Shown here: piece by piece, positions 31,869-40,489 of the stretch
How positions within the stretch are numbered: position 1 is the first letter of the stretch
How the letters are laid out: every line of letters starts with the position of its first letter
Assembly (NCBI GenBank): GCA_034437515.1
Contig: DAOTTX010000443.1
Span: 1 to 47,555, forward strand
Reading direction: 5' to 3'
Source of the DNA: DAOTTX01 sp034437515
GTDB taxonomy: Bacteria > Chloroflexota > Anaerolineae > Aggregatilineales > Phototrophicaceae
Length of the DNA: 47,555 nt
Position numbers and translations under genes: made by a program
The notes under the pieces: model-generated
What the model was told of the DNA's origin: nothing
Seen by the model: the letters and a program-made list of their open reading frames with translations, nothing else
The model's database searches: none

Positions 31869-34766
31869 CTAGACCTCCGGGACGATACCGTCCTCATTGC
31901 AGGGCGGCGTAACCCCGTAAAAATCGCGTTCTCGGCAAGTCAGCGGACGCTGAAAGCGATTCGTATCGACCCATTCGCGCAGTTCATCCAACGTGTTGAT
32001 AGGCCACATCAGCAATTGTTGATCTGCAGAAGCCGAGAGCGCAAAGTCCCCATCGTCTCTAAACGTGGCAGACATCACCGCATCTTCATGACCGCTGAAG
32101 ATACGTAAGGATTCTCCGGTTTCTACCGTCCACAAGATCAAAAGCTCATCCGCCGAGGCCGAAAGCAGCATATTACCGTCTGGACTGAAGATCACTCGCC
32201 TGACCATGTCGCCATGCCCGTTGAACTCTCGCAGCACCTGACCGGTTTCGACATCCCATATGATGACGGTTGAGTCATCCGAACCAGTCGCCAAGCGATT
32301 GCCCGCCGGGTTAAAATCCACATCACGGACGGCGGCGGTGTGACCGGTGAAAGTATTCAAAAGACCGCCATCGCTGGTACGCCATAAACGAGCCGTTCCA
32401 TCGTAAGAGGCGGTTGCGACCTGGGTATCGTCTGCGTTAAAGTGTGCGTTGTTAATAATATTCTCGTGCGCCTGTACCGACCAGATTCGTTGACCGAAAT
32501 CCGCCGACGCCGGATCAATATCCCAATAGGTGAGGACGCCGCCCGCGCTGCCGGTGATCGCGCGTGTTTCGTCCGCGCTGACGTCCAGACCGCGCACCCA
32601 ATCATCGTGCGCTTGTATGATGTAAAGTGGTAGGCCGAAATCTTCCGATTCGGGATCGACGTCCCAGATGTGTAAAGTACCGTCATCGGATGCGGTGATG
32701 GCCCGGTCACCACCATCAATAAACTGCACCCGGTTCACCTGCTGGTTGTGCCCGTCGATCCGGTCAATGACACTGTCCTCTTCATCTGTGTTCCACATGA
32801 GCAAACTACCATCACGCGAGCCGGAGATCGAACGCTCCAACGTTGGATGAAAATCGACATCCATGACCCAATCATTGTGTCCTCTAAACGCACGCTCCGG
32901 TAGATCAATATCCATCTCCTGCACCACACGCCATAAGATCAAATCACCGTTGTTATCACCGGTGATGATGACATCACCCGATGGACTGTACCGCACCACA
33001 TCCACCATTGTGTCCTCTAAGTCATCCGTGTCTTCTTCAGATGGATTGGTAAACTGAAAGATCAGGCTTCCGGTACGGACATCCCATACACGCAGGAGGT
33101 TATCGGCGGAAGCGGAAATCGCCTCTTTACGGGTCGGGCTGTGGTCAACGCTGGTCACCGAGTCATCATGTGCTTCAAAAACACGCAGACGGCTGCCATC
33201 TGCCAGGTTCCACAGAATGACGAGATCATCCCCACCGCCAGAAATAGCAGACTTGTTATCGGGGGAAAAAGCAACGCTGGCGACATAGTCACGATGACCC
33301 TCAAAAACATGGATCGGTTCGCCGAATTCTTCCGATGATGAGTCAACATTCCACAAAATCAGGGTGTCATCCCATGAACCAGAGAGCAGCGTCTGTCCAT
33401 CAACACTGAACGCGATGTCACTGATCTGGTTTGTGTGCCCGGTGAGGGTCCCGATGACATCACCGCTTTGCCTGTCCCATATGATAATGTTTTGATCGTG
33501 TGAGCCGGAAGCGAAGATGTTTGGCTCAACCGGATTAAAAGCCACACTCGTCACACCGACACTATGTTCGCTGAAGGTTTGTATGCTCTCGCCCGTTTCG
33601 GCATCCCATAAGATGATGTTGCTATCCGCACCGCCGGTCAGTAGATAAGCATCATCCGGGCTGTACGCGACACTCGTCAGGCGGTTGCTATCATGACCGT
33701 ATCTCATGTCCTGTAGGATTTCTCCCGAAGCAAAATTCCAAACGAGCAAGCGTCCGTCCTCAGCCACGGAAGCAACACGCTGACCATCATGTGAAAATGC
33801 CACATCCGTCACAGGCTCGGTATGCCCGACGAGACGACGGACTGCCCCCGGTGAGAAGGCGACTTCCGCCAGAATACGCTGCGCCCCCCCTGGTGGATTG
33901 GTGATACCGACGGACTCCATCGCCAGAGACAATGCCAGCACCGGGTCACGAGTGAGAATTTGCCTCGCAGCGGACGCCAAATTCAGGCTGTTGGCCTCCG
34001 CCGCGCTGCGAACGGCCCGATTCTGCTGGCGGATCGCTTCACGCTCGGATTGTAAGGCGCGCTGGTACAAGAACAGCGATAAAATCGCCAGCGCAACCGC
34101 AAAGAGCATTATCACCGTCACACGCGCCAGCAGCGCCTGCTGGCGGCTGCGCGACCTGGCACGGCTGGCGAAGATGTGTTCGGTGTGAAGCTGGGTCGGC
34201 GAGGGCAGCTTTTCACCCGCATTTGCCAACCAACTTTCCGCGTCTAGCAGTTCGTTGCCATGGAGCAAGAAACTCTCATCACGCTTGTTATCGTTCCATT
34301 CCTGCGCTCGGATGAGAAAACGCGTGTGAAAACGAGTATGCGCAAGGTCGGATTCAAGTGCGGTAATCAAACGCCCGAAAGCATCGTCAAAGTCGTTTTG
34401 TTCGTCGATGTGTGGTGTAAAGTAAATCCAATTGATATGTGAGATTGATGGCGGGGTCCTCTCGTCTTCAAACTTCTTCATGACAACGGGAATCAATCGC
34501 TTATGAAGCTTCGCCGCGTATTCCAGCTCGCCGAGCGTATATTCCGAATCGAGATAGTCAGGGCTGAGTATGGCGATGAACGCATCCGCACCGCGGATCC
34601 CGCGATAGATGTCATCATTAAAATCTACACTGCCGGGGGGAATGTCCTCCCAGTCGATCCAGACCTCGCGCCCGGTTTCACGGATCGCGTCGTTTAACTG
34701 TTTGGCAAATTCTTTGTTCTTACGGCGGTAAGAAATGAATACGTCGCTATAGTCGCTATGGCTCAT
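31869..34766 (-). CDS. TIR-transmembrane-WD40 protein with 14 repeats
   Basis: The 965-residue protein opens with a TIR domain (about 6-140): DVFISYRRKNKEFA, WIDWEDIPPG and SPDYLDSEYTLGELEYA. E80 is the likely counterpart of the catalytic Glu of TIR NADases. After a helical linker comes one membrane helix (about 211-234), then a coiled segment (AIRQQNRAVRSAAEANSLNLASAARQILTRDPVLALSLA). Fourteen WD40 repeats fill about 309-945, enough for two seven-bladed propellers. Repeat 7 carries an acidic insertion (EEDTDDLED). The TIR domain is predicted cytoplasmic and the propellers would then face outward, though topology is inferred. It could be an NADase immune effector or a signalling scaffold. The short C-terminal tail has two Cys. 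It is divergent from the histidine kinase at 35071. Confidence 0.9.
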   Translation of the reverse strand: MSHSDYSDVFISYRRKNKEFAKQLNDAIRETGREVWIDWEDIPPGSVDFNDDIYRGIRGADAFIAILSPDYLDSEYTLGELEYAAKLHKRLIPVVMKKFEDERTPPSISHINWIYFTPHIDEQNDFDDAFGRLITALESDLAHTRFHTRFLIRAQEWNDNKRDESFLLHGNELLDAESWLANAGEKLPSPTQLHTEHIFASRARSRSRQQALLARVTVIMLFAVALAILSLFLYQRALQSEREAIRQQNRAVRSAAEANSLNLASAARQILTRDPVLALSLAMESVGITNPPGGAQRILAEVAFSPGAVRRLVGHTEPVTDVAFSHDGQRVASVAEDGRLLVWNFASGEILQDMRYGHDSNRLTSVAYSPDDAYLLTGGADSNIILWDAETGESIQTFSEHSVGVTSVAFNPVEPNIFASGSHDQNIIIWDRQSGDVIGTLTGHTNQISDIAFSVDGQTLLSGSWDDTLILWNVDSSSEEFGEPIHVFEGHRDYVASVAFSPDNKSAISGGGDDLVILWNLADGSRLRVFEAHDDSVTSVDHSPTRKEAISASADNLLRVWDVRTGSLIFQFTNPSEEDTDDLEDTMVDVVRYSPSGDVIITGDNNGDLILWRVVQEMDIDLPERAFRGHNDWVMDVDFHPTLERSISGSRDGSLLMWNTDEEDSVIDRIDGHNQQVNRVQFIDGGDRAITASDDGTLHIWDVDPESEDFGLPLYIIQAHDDWVRGLDVSADETRAITGSAGGVLTYWDIDPASADFGQRIWSVQAHENIINNAHFNADDTQVATASYDGTARLWRTSDGGLLNTFTGHTAAVRDVDFNPAGNRLATGSDDSTVIIWDVETGQVLREFNGHGDMVRRVIFSPDGNMLLSASADELLILWTVETGESLRIFSGHEDAVMSATFRDDGDFALSASADQQLLMWPINTLDELREWVDTNRFQRPLTCRERDFYGVTPPCNEDGIVPEV

Positions 34767-34856
34767 GCATCTACCCTAAGGTATTGGACTGTGTGAGTTG
34801 AGATTAAATTTATATCAATATAGCTATCGCAACAATACGTGACTGAGCGATATGCT

Positions 34857-34895
34857 TTGATGGAAAATCTATTAATTATAAAAATTTTCTATCAA
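34857..34895. repeat. AT-rich inverted repeat
   Basis: TTGATGGAAAAT (34857-34868) and ATTTTCTATCAA (34884-34895) match as a 12-bp inverted repeat with one mismatch (G-U in RNA), across a 15-nt AT-only-like spacer. It lies about 90 bp upstream of the TIR gene start and could be an operator or cruciform-forming site. Confidence 0.5.
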
Positions 34896-34933
34896 TCACT
34901 CATGATAAACTTATCTTTTTCACCGTGATTCTT

Positions 34934-34959
34934 ATCATCTGTTTACCATCATCTGTTTA
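34934..34959. repeat. Tandem 12-bp direct repeat
   Basis: ATCATCTGTTTA occurs at 34934-34945 and again at 34948-34959, separated by 2 bp. A 14-bp period on one DNA face suggests a binding site for a regulator of the histidine kinase gene, whose start is about 110 bp downstream. Confidence 0.5.
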
Positions 34960-35070
34960 TTATTATATCAGTTTCGACACATCAAACACTACAGATTTAC
35001 AACATCCTCCTAACTCACGGAACCTGAGACGAAACATTTGCCAACATGGTTCATAGAGAGGAAATTCGAT

Positions 35071-36537
35071 ATGCCAACGCAACAAAACACACATTACCTG
35101 TCTCACGTTTTGGACAGTCTGTTTGCATTTGTCGGCATTATCAAAACTGATGGTTGCGTCATCAAGGCTAATCGCTCCGCATTACAGGCGGCGGCTCTGC
35201 GTGAAGAAGATGTGATTGGTCAACCCCTGACCCGAACCTACTGGTGGTCACACTCCAAGTTAGAACAGAAACGCATGGAAAAGGCCATCCAACAAGCAAG
35301 CGGAGGCGAACCTGTCCGCTACGAAGCGATGCTGCAAATCAGCAACGGGCAGTTGATCCCGGTGGATTTAATGCTCGCCCCTGTTTTTACTAACGATGAT
35401 TCGGTGCAGAACATCGTACTTTCCGCAGTGGATATTAGTGCCACCCGCAAAGTACAAGAGCAACTCCGTGTGACCAACGAACGCTTTTCTGTCGCGCTCA
35501 AATCCGCCCCGGTGAGTGTGTTCAGCATGGACGAGAACCTTCGTTATACATGGATGTATAACTCTCGCCTCGGGCACAAGCCCGAAGAGATTATCGGCAA
35601 GACGGACGAAGAAATCATCCTGGATGCCGAGGCAAGAAATCGGACGATCTTTCTCAAGCAGTGGGTTCTAGAACGTGACCAGGGTCTACAGGAAGAGATG
35701 AAGGTGCAGCACAACGGCGAGCCTCACTACTTCCAGTTGATTCTTGAACCATTGCATGACCAGTATGGAGAAATCACCGGCCTCATCGGTGCCAGCGTGG
35801 ATATTACCGAACGTAAAGAACGCGAAGAACTGCTGCTCAAACAATCCAACGAGTTAAAGCTACGCAACCAGGAACTTGATGCGTTTGCTTACACCGTCGC
35901 CCACGACTTGAAGAACGCGATTTCCAGCACTATCGGGTTCGCCAGCCTGATCGAAAGCTATTATGACCGGATGCCTAAAGAAGAAGTTCTGGAATATACC
36001 CGCTTAATTACCGATGGCGGCCAGAAAATGAAGTCGATCATCAATAACCTGATGATGCTTTCCGGTGTCAGTCGTGCGGAAACACCACCCATGACCATCC
36101 TCAACATGCATCGCATCGTCGAGGATGCCATCAACCAATTGACGAGTATGCCCCAGTACGAGGACGCGACGATCAACCTACCGGATGAATGGCCTAACAC
36201 CACCGGGCACGGCCCCTGGGTGGAAGATGTGTGGACCAACCTTATCAGTAACGCCTTAAAATATGGGGGCAAGCCACCGATGATCGACATCAAAGCCGAG
36301 GTGGCAAACGATCAAGAAGTTTGCTTCCAGATCACTGATAATGGTGTAGGCATTCCACCAGCGCAGCAACACCGTCTGTTCAAACCATTCACACGCATCG
36401 ACGAAAAATATGCCGAAGGACACGGTCTAGGACTTTCTATCGTACAAAGCATTGTCGGTAAGCTCGGTGGCAAAGTCTGGATAGAAAGCGAAACAGAACA
36501 GGGTTCGACCTTCAGCTTTACCCTGCCAAAAGCATAG
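35071..36537 (+). CDS. PAS-PAS sensor histidine kinase (HDLKN type)
   Basis: The frame opens at TTG 35038, but ATG 35071 has AGAGGAAA 6 nt upstream and is the better start; the product is 488 residues. Two PAS domains (about 12-127 and 138-250) are followed by HisKA with phospho-acceptor H278 in AYTVAHDLKNAISS. The HATPase has N394 in NLISNALKYG, DNGVGI at 423-428 and GHGLGLSIV at 450-458. It has no membrane helix, so it senses a cytoplasmic signal, possibly through a PAS-bound ligand. The HDLKN subtype resembles phytochrome-like kinases, which often pair with single-domain receivers. No receiver gene is adjacent. Confidence 0.9.
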   Translation: MPTQQNTHYLSHVLDSLFAFVGIIKTDGCVIKANRSALQAAALREEDVIGQPLTRTYWWSHSKLEQKRMEKAIQQASGGEPVRYEAMLQISNGQLIPVDLMLAPVFTNDDSVQNIVLSAVDISATRKVQEQLRVTNERFSVALKSAPVSVFSMDENLRYTWMYNSRLGHKPEEIIGKTDEEIILDAEARNRTIFLKQWVLERDQGLQEEMKVQHNGEPHYFQLILEPLHDQYGEITGLIGASVDITERKEREELLLKQSNELKLRNQELDAFAYTVAHDLKNAISSTIGFASLIESYYDRMPKEEVLEYTRLITDGGQKMKSIINNLMMLSGVSRAETPPMTILNMHRIVEDAINQLTSMPQYEDATINLPDEWPNTTGHGPWVEDVWTNLISNALKYGGKPPMIDIKAEVANDQEVCFQITDNGVGIPPAQQHRLFKPFTRIDEKYAEGHGLGLSIVQSIVGKLGGKVWIESETEQGSTFSFTLPKA

Positions 36538-38115
36538 TCACTCTTTCTTCGTCACTTCGAACTGCAATTGTTGGCCGCGTAATAGCATCCACTGTGCGTG
36601 TAACAATGGGATCACTACGAAGATCACCGCGAACAAGGGTAACAACAACACACCGAACGGCGCGAGCAGACGATCACGCAATTTGGATGATCGTCTGCTC
36701 GTCGGACGGATGCTTACATCAATCAAAAGGAACACCAACGCTAAGATCGTTATAATCACGACGGCGACTTCCAGCGGCAGCAGCAGTGGATAGATCAGGT
36801 CACGGTGAAGGATCTCATCAAGCAGCGGTGGATTTAACAAAATGGGCAGTTGTGACCCCAGCGTAATTATCAGCCAGCCGGCCCCACTGATGAAGATGTC
36901 ATGTGCGACACTGAGCAATAAACGCAGCGACCGGCGACGCGGGGTATCCGAATATTGGATGATGTTCGCCAGCACATAGCCAATTTCTTTGCTACCCCAG
37001 GCATGACGTAGGGTTTGACGATACCGTTCTTTGATCGTCCCCCACAATGTTTGCCCGCTGACCGCCGTCACCAGGAATGGCAGATAGATCGGCTGGATGC
37101 TTAGGTTGCCACGCCGGGCGAAAAATGCTTTGATGTACATATGCCATTCATCCGCGATGACATCAGGATCCCAGTAATCGGCGGTGTCCAGAAGTCGCAA
37201 ACTCAGCGAATAAGATGACATAGGCATCGAAAGCCACCAACGCGCAGTCAAATAAGCCAGCTCAATCGAGGTCGCATAAGCATTAGAGGGGCGCACCAAC
37301 GGATGTACCGCTCCCAGATTGCGATGATAACGAATGGGCGCTTGCCAGAAGCGGCGGTTACGCTCCCGGTCAATAGCAAAGTAATAAGTTAAGGCGGTGA
37401 AATAGGCCGGGTGCCACTGCGTATCGGCGTCCATCACCGTGACGGTAATGCTATCCATCGAGTAACCGAGCTTGTCAACCAGCTTTCGTTTGATCCACCG
37501 ACCAGACCACGCTTGATTCGCGGACTTACATTGAAATTCCCCCGGCAGACCGGCAGGATGAACGGTGAAATAAAAATCGGAGAAGCGATGACCAAACTTC
37601 GCTTGCAGGCGCTCGGCTTTGCGGATGCTACCAGTCTCCGCGGCTTCCATCGCCAGCACGACAATGATGTTTTCCGCCGCCCCCTGGCAGCGTGCGAGGG
37701 TTTCCAGCGAATCCGCGAGTAGCGGGAAGGGTTCGTGATAGTTTGCCATGATGACGACGTGCCGGATGTCCTCCCAACGCAGCACATCCGGTTCAGCCGC
37801 ATGAGGGTGGTAAGCGGCGTACCAATCGGTCTTCACCGCCTGATGAGTGCGCCACAGACCGCGCAGGTTGGCCCCACCGGCGATAAGAAAGCGTAGTGCA
37901 GAATATAAGCCGACCCCTCCGGCGATAAGTATCATTGTGCGTGGAAACAGCAAAGCACCGACGACACAAAAGACAGCCGCCATAAGAGCGACACACCCTG
38001 GGAGCGAATCCAACACACGCTCAGAGGCAAAAGCCGGAAGCCGTGTCTTCCAGACAAAGCGCCCTACGCCGATCTGAACGCTGGTGCGCCGTCGGTTATC
38101 CGGTTGATATGGCAT
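36538..38115 (-). CDS. Membrane glycosyltransferase, family 2-like
   Basis: The 525-residue protein has two N-terminal membrane helices (about 37-57 and 59-78) and a GT-A catalytic core. The core has the nucleotide/metal DAD at 229-231 in VMDADTQWHP, an acidic DEW at 322-324 (candidate catalytic base) and QTLRHAW at 367-373, a QxxRW-like acceptor motif. Three C-terminal membrane segments follow (about 398-424, 441-466, 485-505). This layout matches processive family 2 synthases, but the N-terminal GT signature is diverged, and product and sugar are unknown. Its stop abuts the stop of the histidine kinase gene (convergent, no gap). No other polysaccharide gene is nearby. Confidence 0.78.
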   Translation of the reverse strand: MPYQPDNRRRTSVQIGVGRFVWKTRLPAFASERVLDSLPGCVALMAAVFCVVGALLFPRTMILIAGGVGLYSALRFLIAGGANLRGLWRTHQAVKTDWYAAYHPHAAEPDVLRWEDIRHVVIMANYHEPFPLLADSLETLARCQGAAENIIVVLAMEAAETGSIRKAERLQAKFGHRFSDFYFTVHPAGLPGEFQCKSANQAWSGRWIKRKLVDKLGYSMDSITVTVMDADTQWHPAYFTALTYYFAIDRERNRRFWQAPIRYHRNLGAVHPLVRPSNAYATSIELAYLTARWWLSMPMSSYSLSLRLLDTADYWDPDVIADEWHMYIKAFFARRGNLSIQPIYLPFLVTAVSGQTLWGTIKERYRQTLRHAWGSKEIGYVLANIIQYSDTPRRRSLRLLLSVAHDIFISGAGWLIITLGSQLPILLNPPLLDEILHRDLIYPLLLPLEVAVVIITILALVFLLIDVSIRPTSRRSSKLRDRLLAPFGVLLLPLFAVIFVVIPLLHAQWMLLRGQQLQFEVTKKE

Positions 38116-38218
38116 GGTACCCTGTTCAGTCTTTCACAAAGAAACACGCCTAGCATAACATAGCCCGTAGGCAAGAAAAAGGAGTCATTCATCGAACGAC
38201 TCCTATTGTTGAGGAAGT

Positions 38219-39526
38219 TTACGCCGGTGGTGAGGATTTATGACTTTGCTGCCGGTTGCGCTGCTTGTTCCCTTTAGAGCGATTTGCGTTCTTGTTGCGG
38301 TTACGACCGCGTGAATTGCGCTTCTTGCTCTTTTTCGAACCGCCGGCACGACGACGACTGCTCAGGTCAGTGGGTTTGGGCACACCTTGCTCAGAGGCAT
38401 AGGGATTATCGTCCATTACCGGGATGCGCATCTGGATCAAACGTTCAATGTTGACCAGATAGTCCCGTTCGTCCTGCGCACAAAATGACAGGGCGATCCC
38501 GCTGGCTCCAGCACGACCGGTACGTCCGATGCGGTGAACATAGCTCTCGGTCTCGTTCGGCAAATCATAGTTGACGACATGCGAAATGTCATCGACATCG
38601 ATGCCGCGTGCTGCGATGTCAGTTGCGACGAGCACCTGTGTTTTGCCACGCTTGAAGTTCGCCAGCGCGGTTTCACGCGCCCGCTGAGACTTGTTGCCGT
38701 GAATGGCTTCGGCGTTGACCCGTGACTTGTTCAACTGCTTGGTCAGGCGATTGGCTCCGTGCTTAGTCCGGGTGAAGACCAGTGTACGGTGCATACTGTT
38801 CTCATCAAGCAGATGTTGTAACAGGTTACGCTTGTTGGTCTTCTCTACGAAGAATACGCCCTGGTCAATCGCCTCGACAGTAGTCGATTCCGGCGCAACC
38901 GCAACTTCAACAGGCTTACTCAACATAGTATTGGCGAATTCTTGAATATCGGGGGGCATCGTCGCGGAAAACATCAGCGTTTGACGCTTGTCAGGTATCC
39001 GTTGCATGATGCGCTTAATATCCGGCATAAAGCCCATATCAAGCATCCGGTCAGCCTCATCGAGGATGAAAACCTCAAGTTGATCGAGACGGATCAACCG
39101 CTGGTTGAGTAAATCAAGCAAACGGCCTGGGGTGGCTACCACAATATCAACACCACGCTTCAACTGCGCGACCTGCGGACGCTGGCTCACACCGCCGAAA
39201 ATTGTCATGTGGTTCAGATGTGTATGGCGTCCATAGACCTCGAAGCTATCGCCGATCTGCGATGCCAGTTCGCGTGTGGGTGCAAGCACCAAAACACGCA
39301 CATTGCGACGACTTTTCTTGGGCTTAGGTACTTCGGCCAACCGTTGAAGGACGGGCAGCGCAAAAGCCGCCGTTTTGCCGGTTCCGGTTTGGGCCAGGCC
39401 GACTAAATCCCGGCCTTCTAGAATGTGGGGGATGGCCTGTTCCTGGATAGGTGTCGGTTCCGTATAGCCTTGATCCTTGATGGCACGCATCAGGGGATTA
39501 ATCAGTTCTAGTGTTTCAAATCGCAT
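38219..39526 (-). CDS. DEAD-box ATP-dependent RNA helicase
   Basis: The start is placed at ATG 39526, where the family begins (MRFETLELINPLMRAIKDQG); the frame is open to 39628. The 435 residues hold the Q motif (PTPIQ), AQTGTGKT (45-52), PTRELA, DEAD (156-159), SAT (187-189), ARGID and HRIGRTGRAG. A basic low-complexity tail (about 390-435; K/R/N/S-rich with KKSKKRNSRGRNRNKN) probably binds RNA. RhlE-like enzymes of this size act in ribosome assembly and RNA turnover, often in the cold. It diverges from the OmpR-type regulator, sharing about 220 bp of upstream sequence. Confidence 0.93.
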   Translation of the reverse strand: MRFETLELINPLMRAIKDQGYTEPTPIQEQAIPHILEGRDLVGLAQTGTGKTAAFALPVLQRLAEVPKPKKSRRNVRVLVLAPTRELASQIGDSFEVYGRHTHLNHMTIFGGVSQRPQVAQLKRGVDIVVATPGRLLDLLNQRLIRLDQLEVFILDEADRMLDMGFMPDIKRIMQRIPDKRQTLMFSATMPPDIQEFANTMLSKPVEVAVAPESTTVEAIDQGVFFVEKTNKRNLLQHLLDENSMHRTLVFTRTKHGANRLTKQLNKSRVNAEAIHGNKSQRARETALANFKRGKTQVLVATDIAARGIDVDDISHVVNYDLPNETESYVHRIGRTGRAGASGIALSFCAQDERDYLVNIERLIQMRIPVMDDNPYASEQGVPKPTDLSSRRRAGGSKKSKKRNSRGRNRNKNANRSKGNKQRNRQQSHKSSPPA

Positions 39527-39749
39527 AGGGTGAACATATACCTCAAAGTAAGTCCTACATTTCGCCATCTGGTGGCGAATGCCCACTCTTGCGATAAAAA
39601 TTTGCATATCGTGGAAGTGGTCGGACACAAACGAAGACTCTTATCATAACAGACCTCTACTGCGACGTCAATTAGCGCAAATATCGCCAGTCCCGGTCGA
39701 AAATGGTAAACTAGGGGGCGTTCTTAGTGAATTACCTGGGGTGAAGAGG

Positions 39750-40454
39750 ATGAGTGCAAAAATATTGGTCGTCGAAGATGATGCCGGTCTACGACGCTTA
39801 CTTCAGTTGGATCTAGAAAAACACCAATACGATGTGACAACAGCCGCCGATGGACAGAGCGGCCTGCGGTTGTTCGAAAACGCCGCACCCGACCTCGTCG
39901 TGCTAGACATTGCCATGCCGGTTATGGATGGGTGGGAAGTGTGCCGGCGGCTGCGGTTGCAATCCAATGTCCCTATCCTGATGATGACCGCCCACGCCAT
40001 CACCGAGGAGGACATCGCACACGGCCTGAATATGGGTGCAGATGAGTATATGGTCAAACCCCTGAGCGGCGTCGAATTCCACGCACGAGTCAATGCACTG
40101 CTGCGTCGGGCACAGCTCTCCAACCATGAACAGACTGAGATCAACCGCTATGCGGACGACTACATGCAGATAGACATCAACAGCCGTCAGGTCAAGATCG
40201 AGGGTCAAGAGGTTCGGCTTACCCCGACAGAATTTAATCTGTTCGCGTTGTTCATCCGCAACAACGGCGAAGTGTTAACATTTCAAGAGATTTTAGAAAA
40301 AGTGTGGGGGTCGGAATACAAGAACGAGCATCACTACCCGCGCATCTATGTCTCACATCTGCGGCGCAAAATCGAACCGGATTACAAGAACCCGACCTAC
40401 ATTCATAACGAATACGGCATCGGCTACGTCTTCAATGGACGTGAAAGCGCGTAA
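39750..40454 (+). CDS. OmpR/PhoB-family response regulator
   Basis: The frame is open from 39579, but the receiver domain begins at ATG 39750 (MSAKILVVEDD), so the product is 234 residues. Receiver: E9/D10/D11, phospho-acceptor D53 in VVLDIAMP, K103 in YMVKP. C-terminal winged helix (about 140-230): LTPTEFNLFALFIRNNGEVL, an HYPRIYVSHLRRKIE recognition helix and GIGYVF. It would bind tandem DNA repeats as a phosphorylated dimer. No kinase gene lies next to it, so it is an orphan; the nearest kinase is 3 kb away on the far side of two minus-strand genes. A perfect hairpin follows the stop. Confidence 0.92.
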   Translation: MSAKILVVEDDAGLRRLLQLDLEKHQYDVTTAADGQSGLRLFENAAPDLVVLDIAMPVMDGWEVCRRLRLQSNVPILMMTAHAITEEDIAHGLNMGADEYMVKPLSGVEFHARVNALLRRAQLSNHEQTEINRYADDYMQIDINSRQVKIEGQEVRLTPTEFNLFALFIRNNGEVLTFQEILEKVWGSEYKNEHHYPRIYVSHLRRKIEPDYKNPTYIHNEYGIGYVFNGRESA

Positions 40455-40462
40455 ACTTAACC

Positions 40463-40484
40463 AGCGGGATGCAAACATCCCGCT
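40463..40484. terminator. Bidirectional hairpin between convergent genes
   Basis: AGCGGGATG (40463-40471) and CATCCCGCT (40476-40484) form a perfect 9-bp stem with a CAAA tetraloop, in the 35 bp between the OmpR-type regulator and the TPT-linker lipoprotein. The T-runs on both sides are short. It probably serves both genes. Confidence 0.65.
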
Positions 40485-40489
40485 TCGCC

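Larger units (their letters stand above)
34767..35070. other. 304-bp AT-rich divergent intergenic region
   Basis: This region separates the TIR-WD40 gene (minus) from the PAS histidine kinase gene (plus) and must hold both promoters. It is far richer in A and T than its surroundings. It contains one inverted repeat and one tandem direct repeat, listed separately. I see no RNA gene and no credible small protein in it. Confidence 0.6.

Noticed and set aside
39527..39749. Overlapping 5' extensions of the helicase and OmpR-type regulator frames
   Set aside because: Both families begin at the internal ATGs (39526 and 39750); the extensions overlap each other antisense and are not protein-like.
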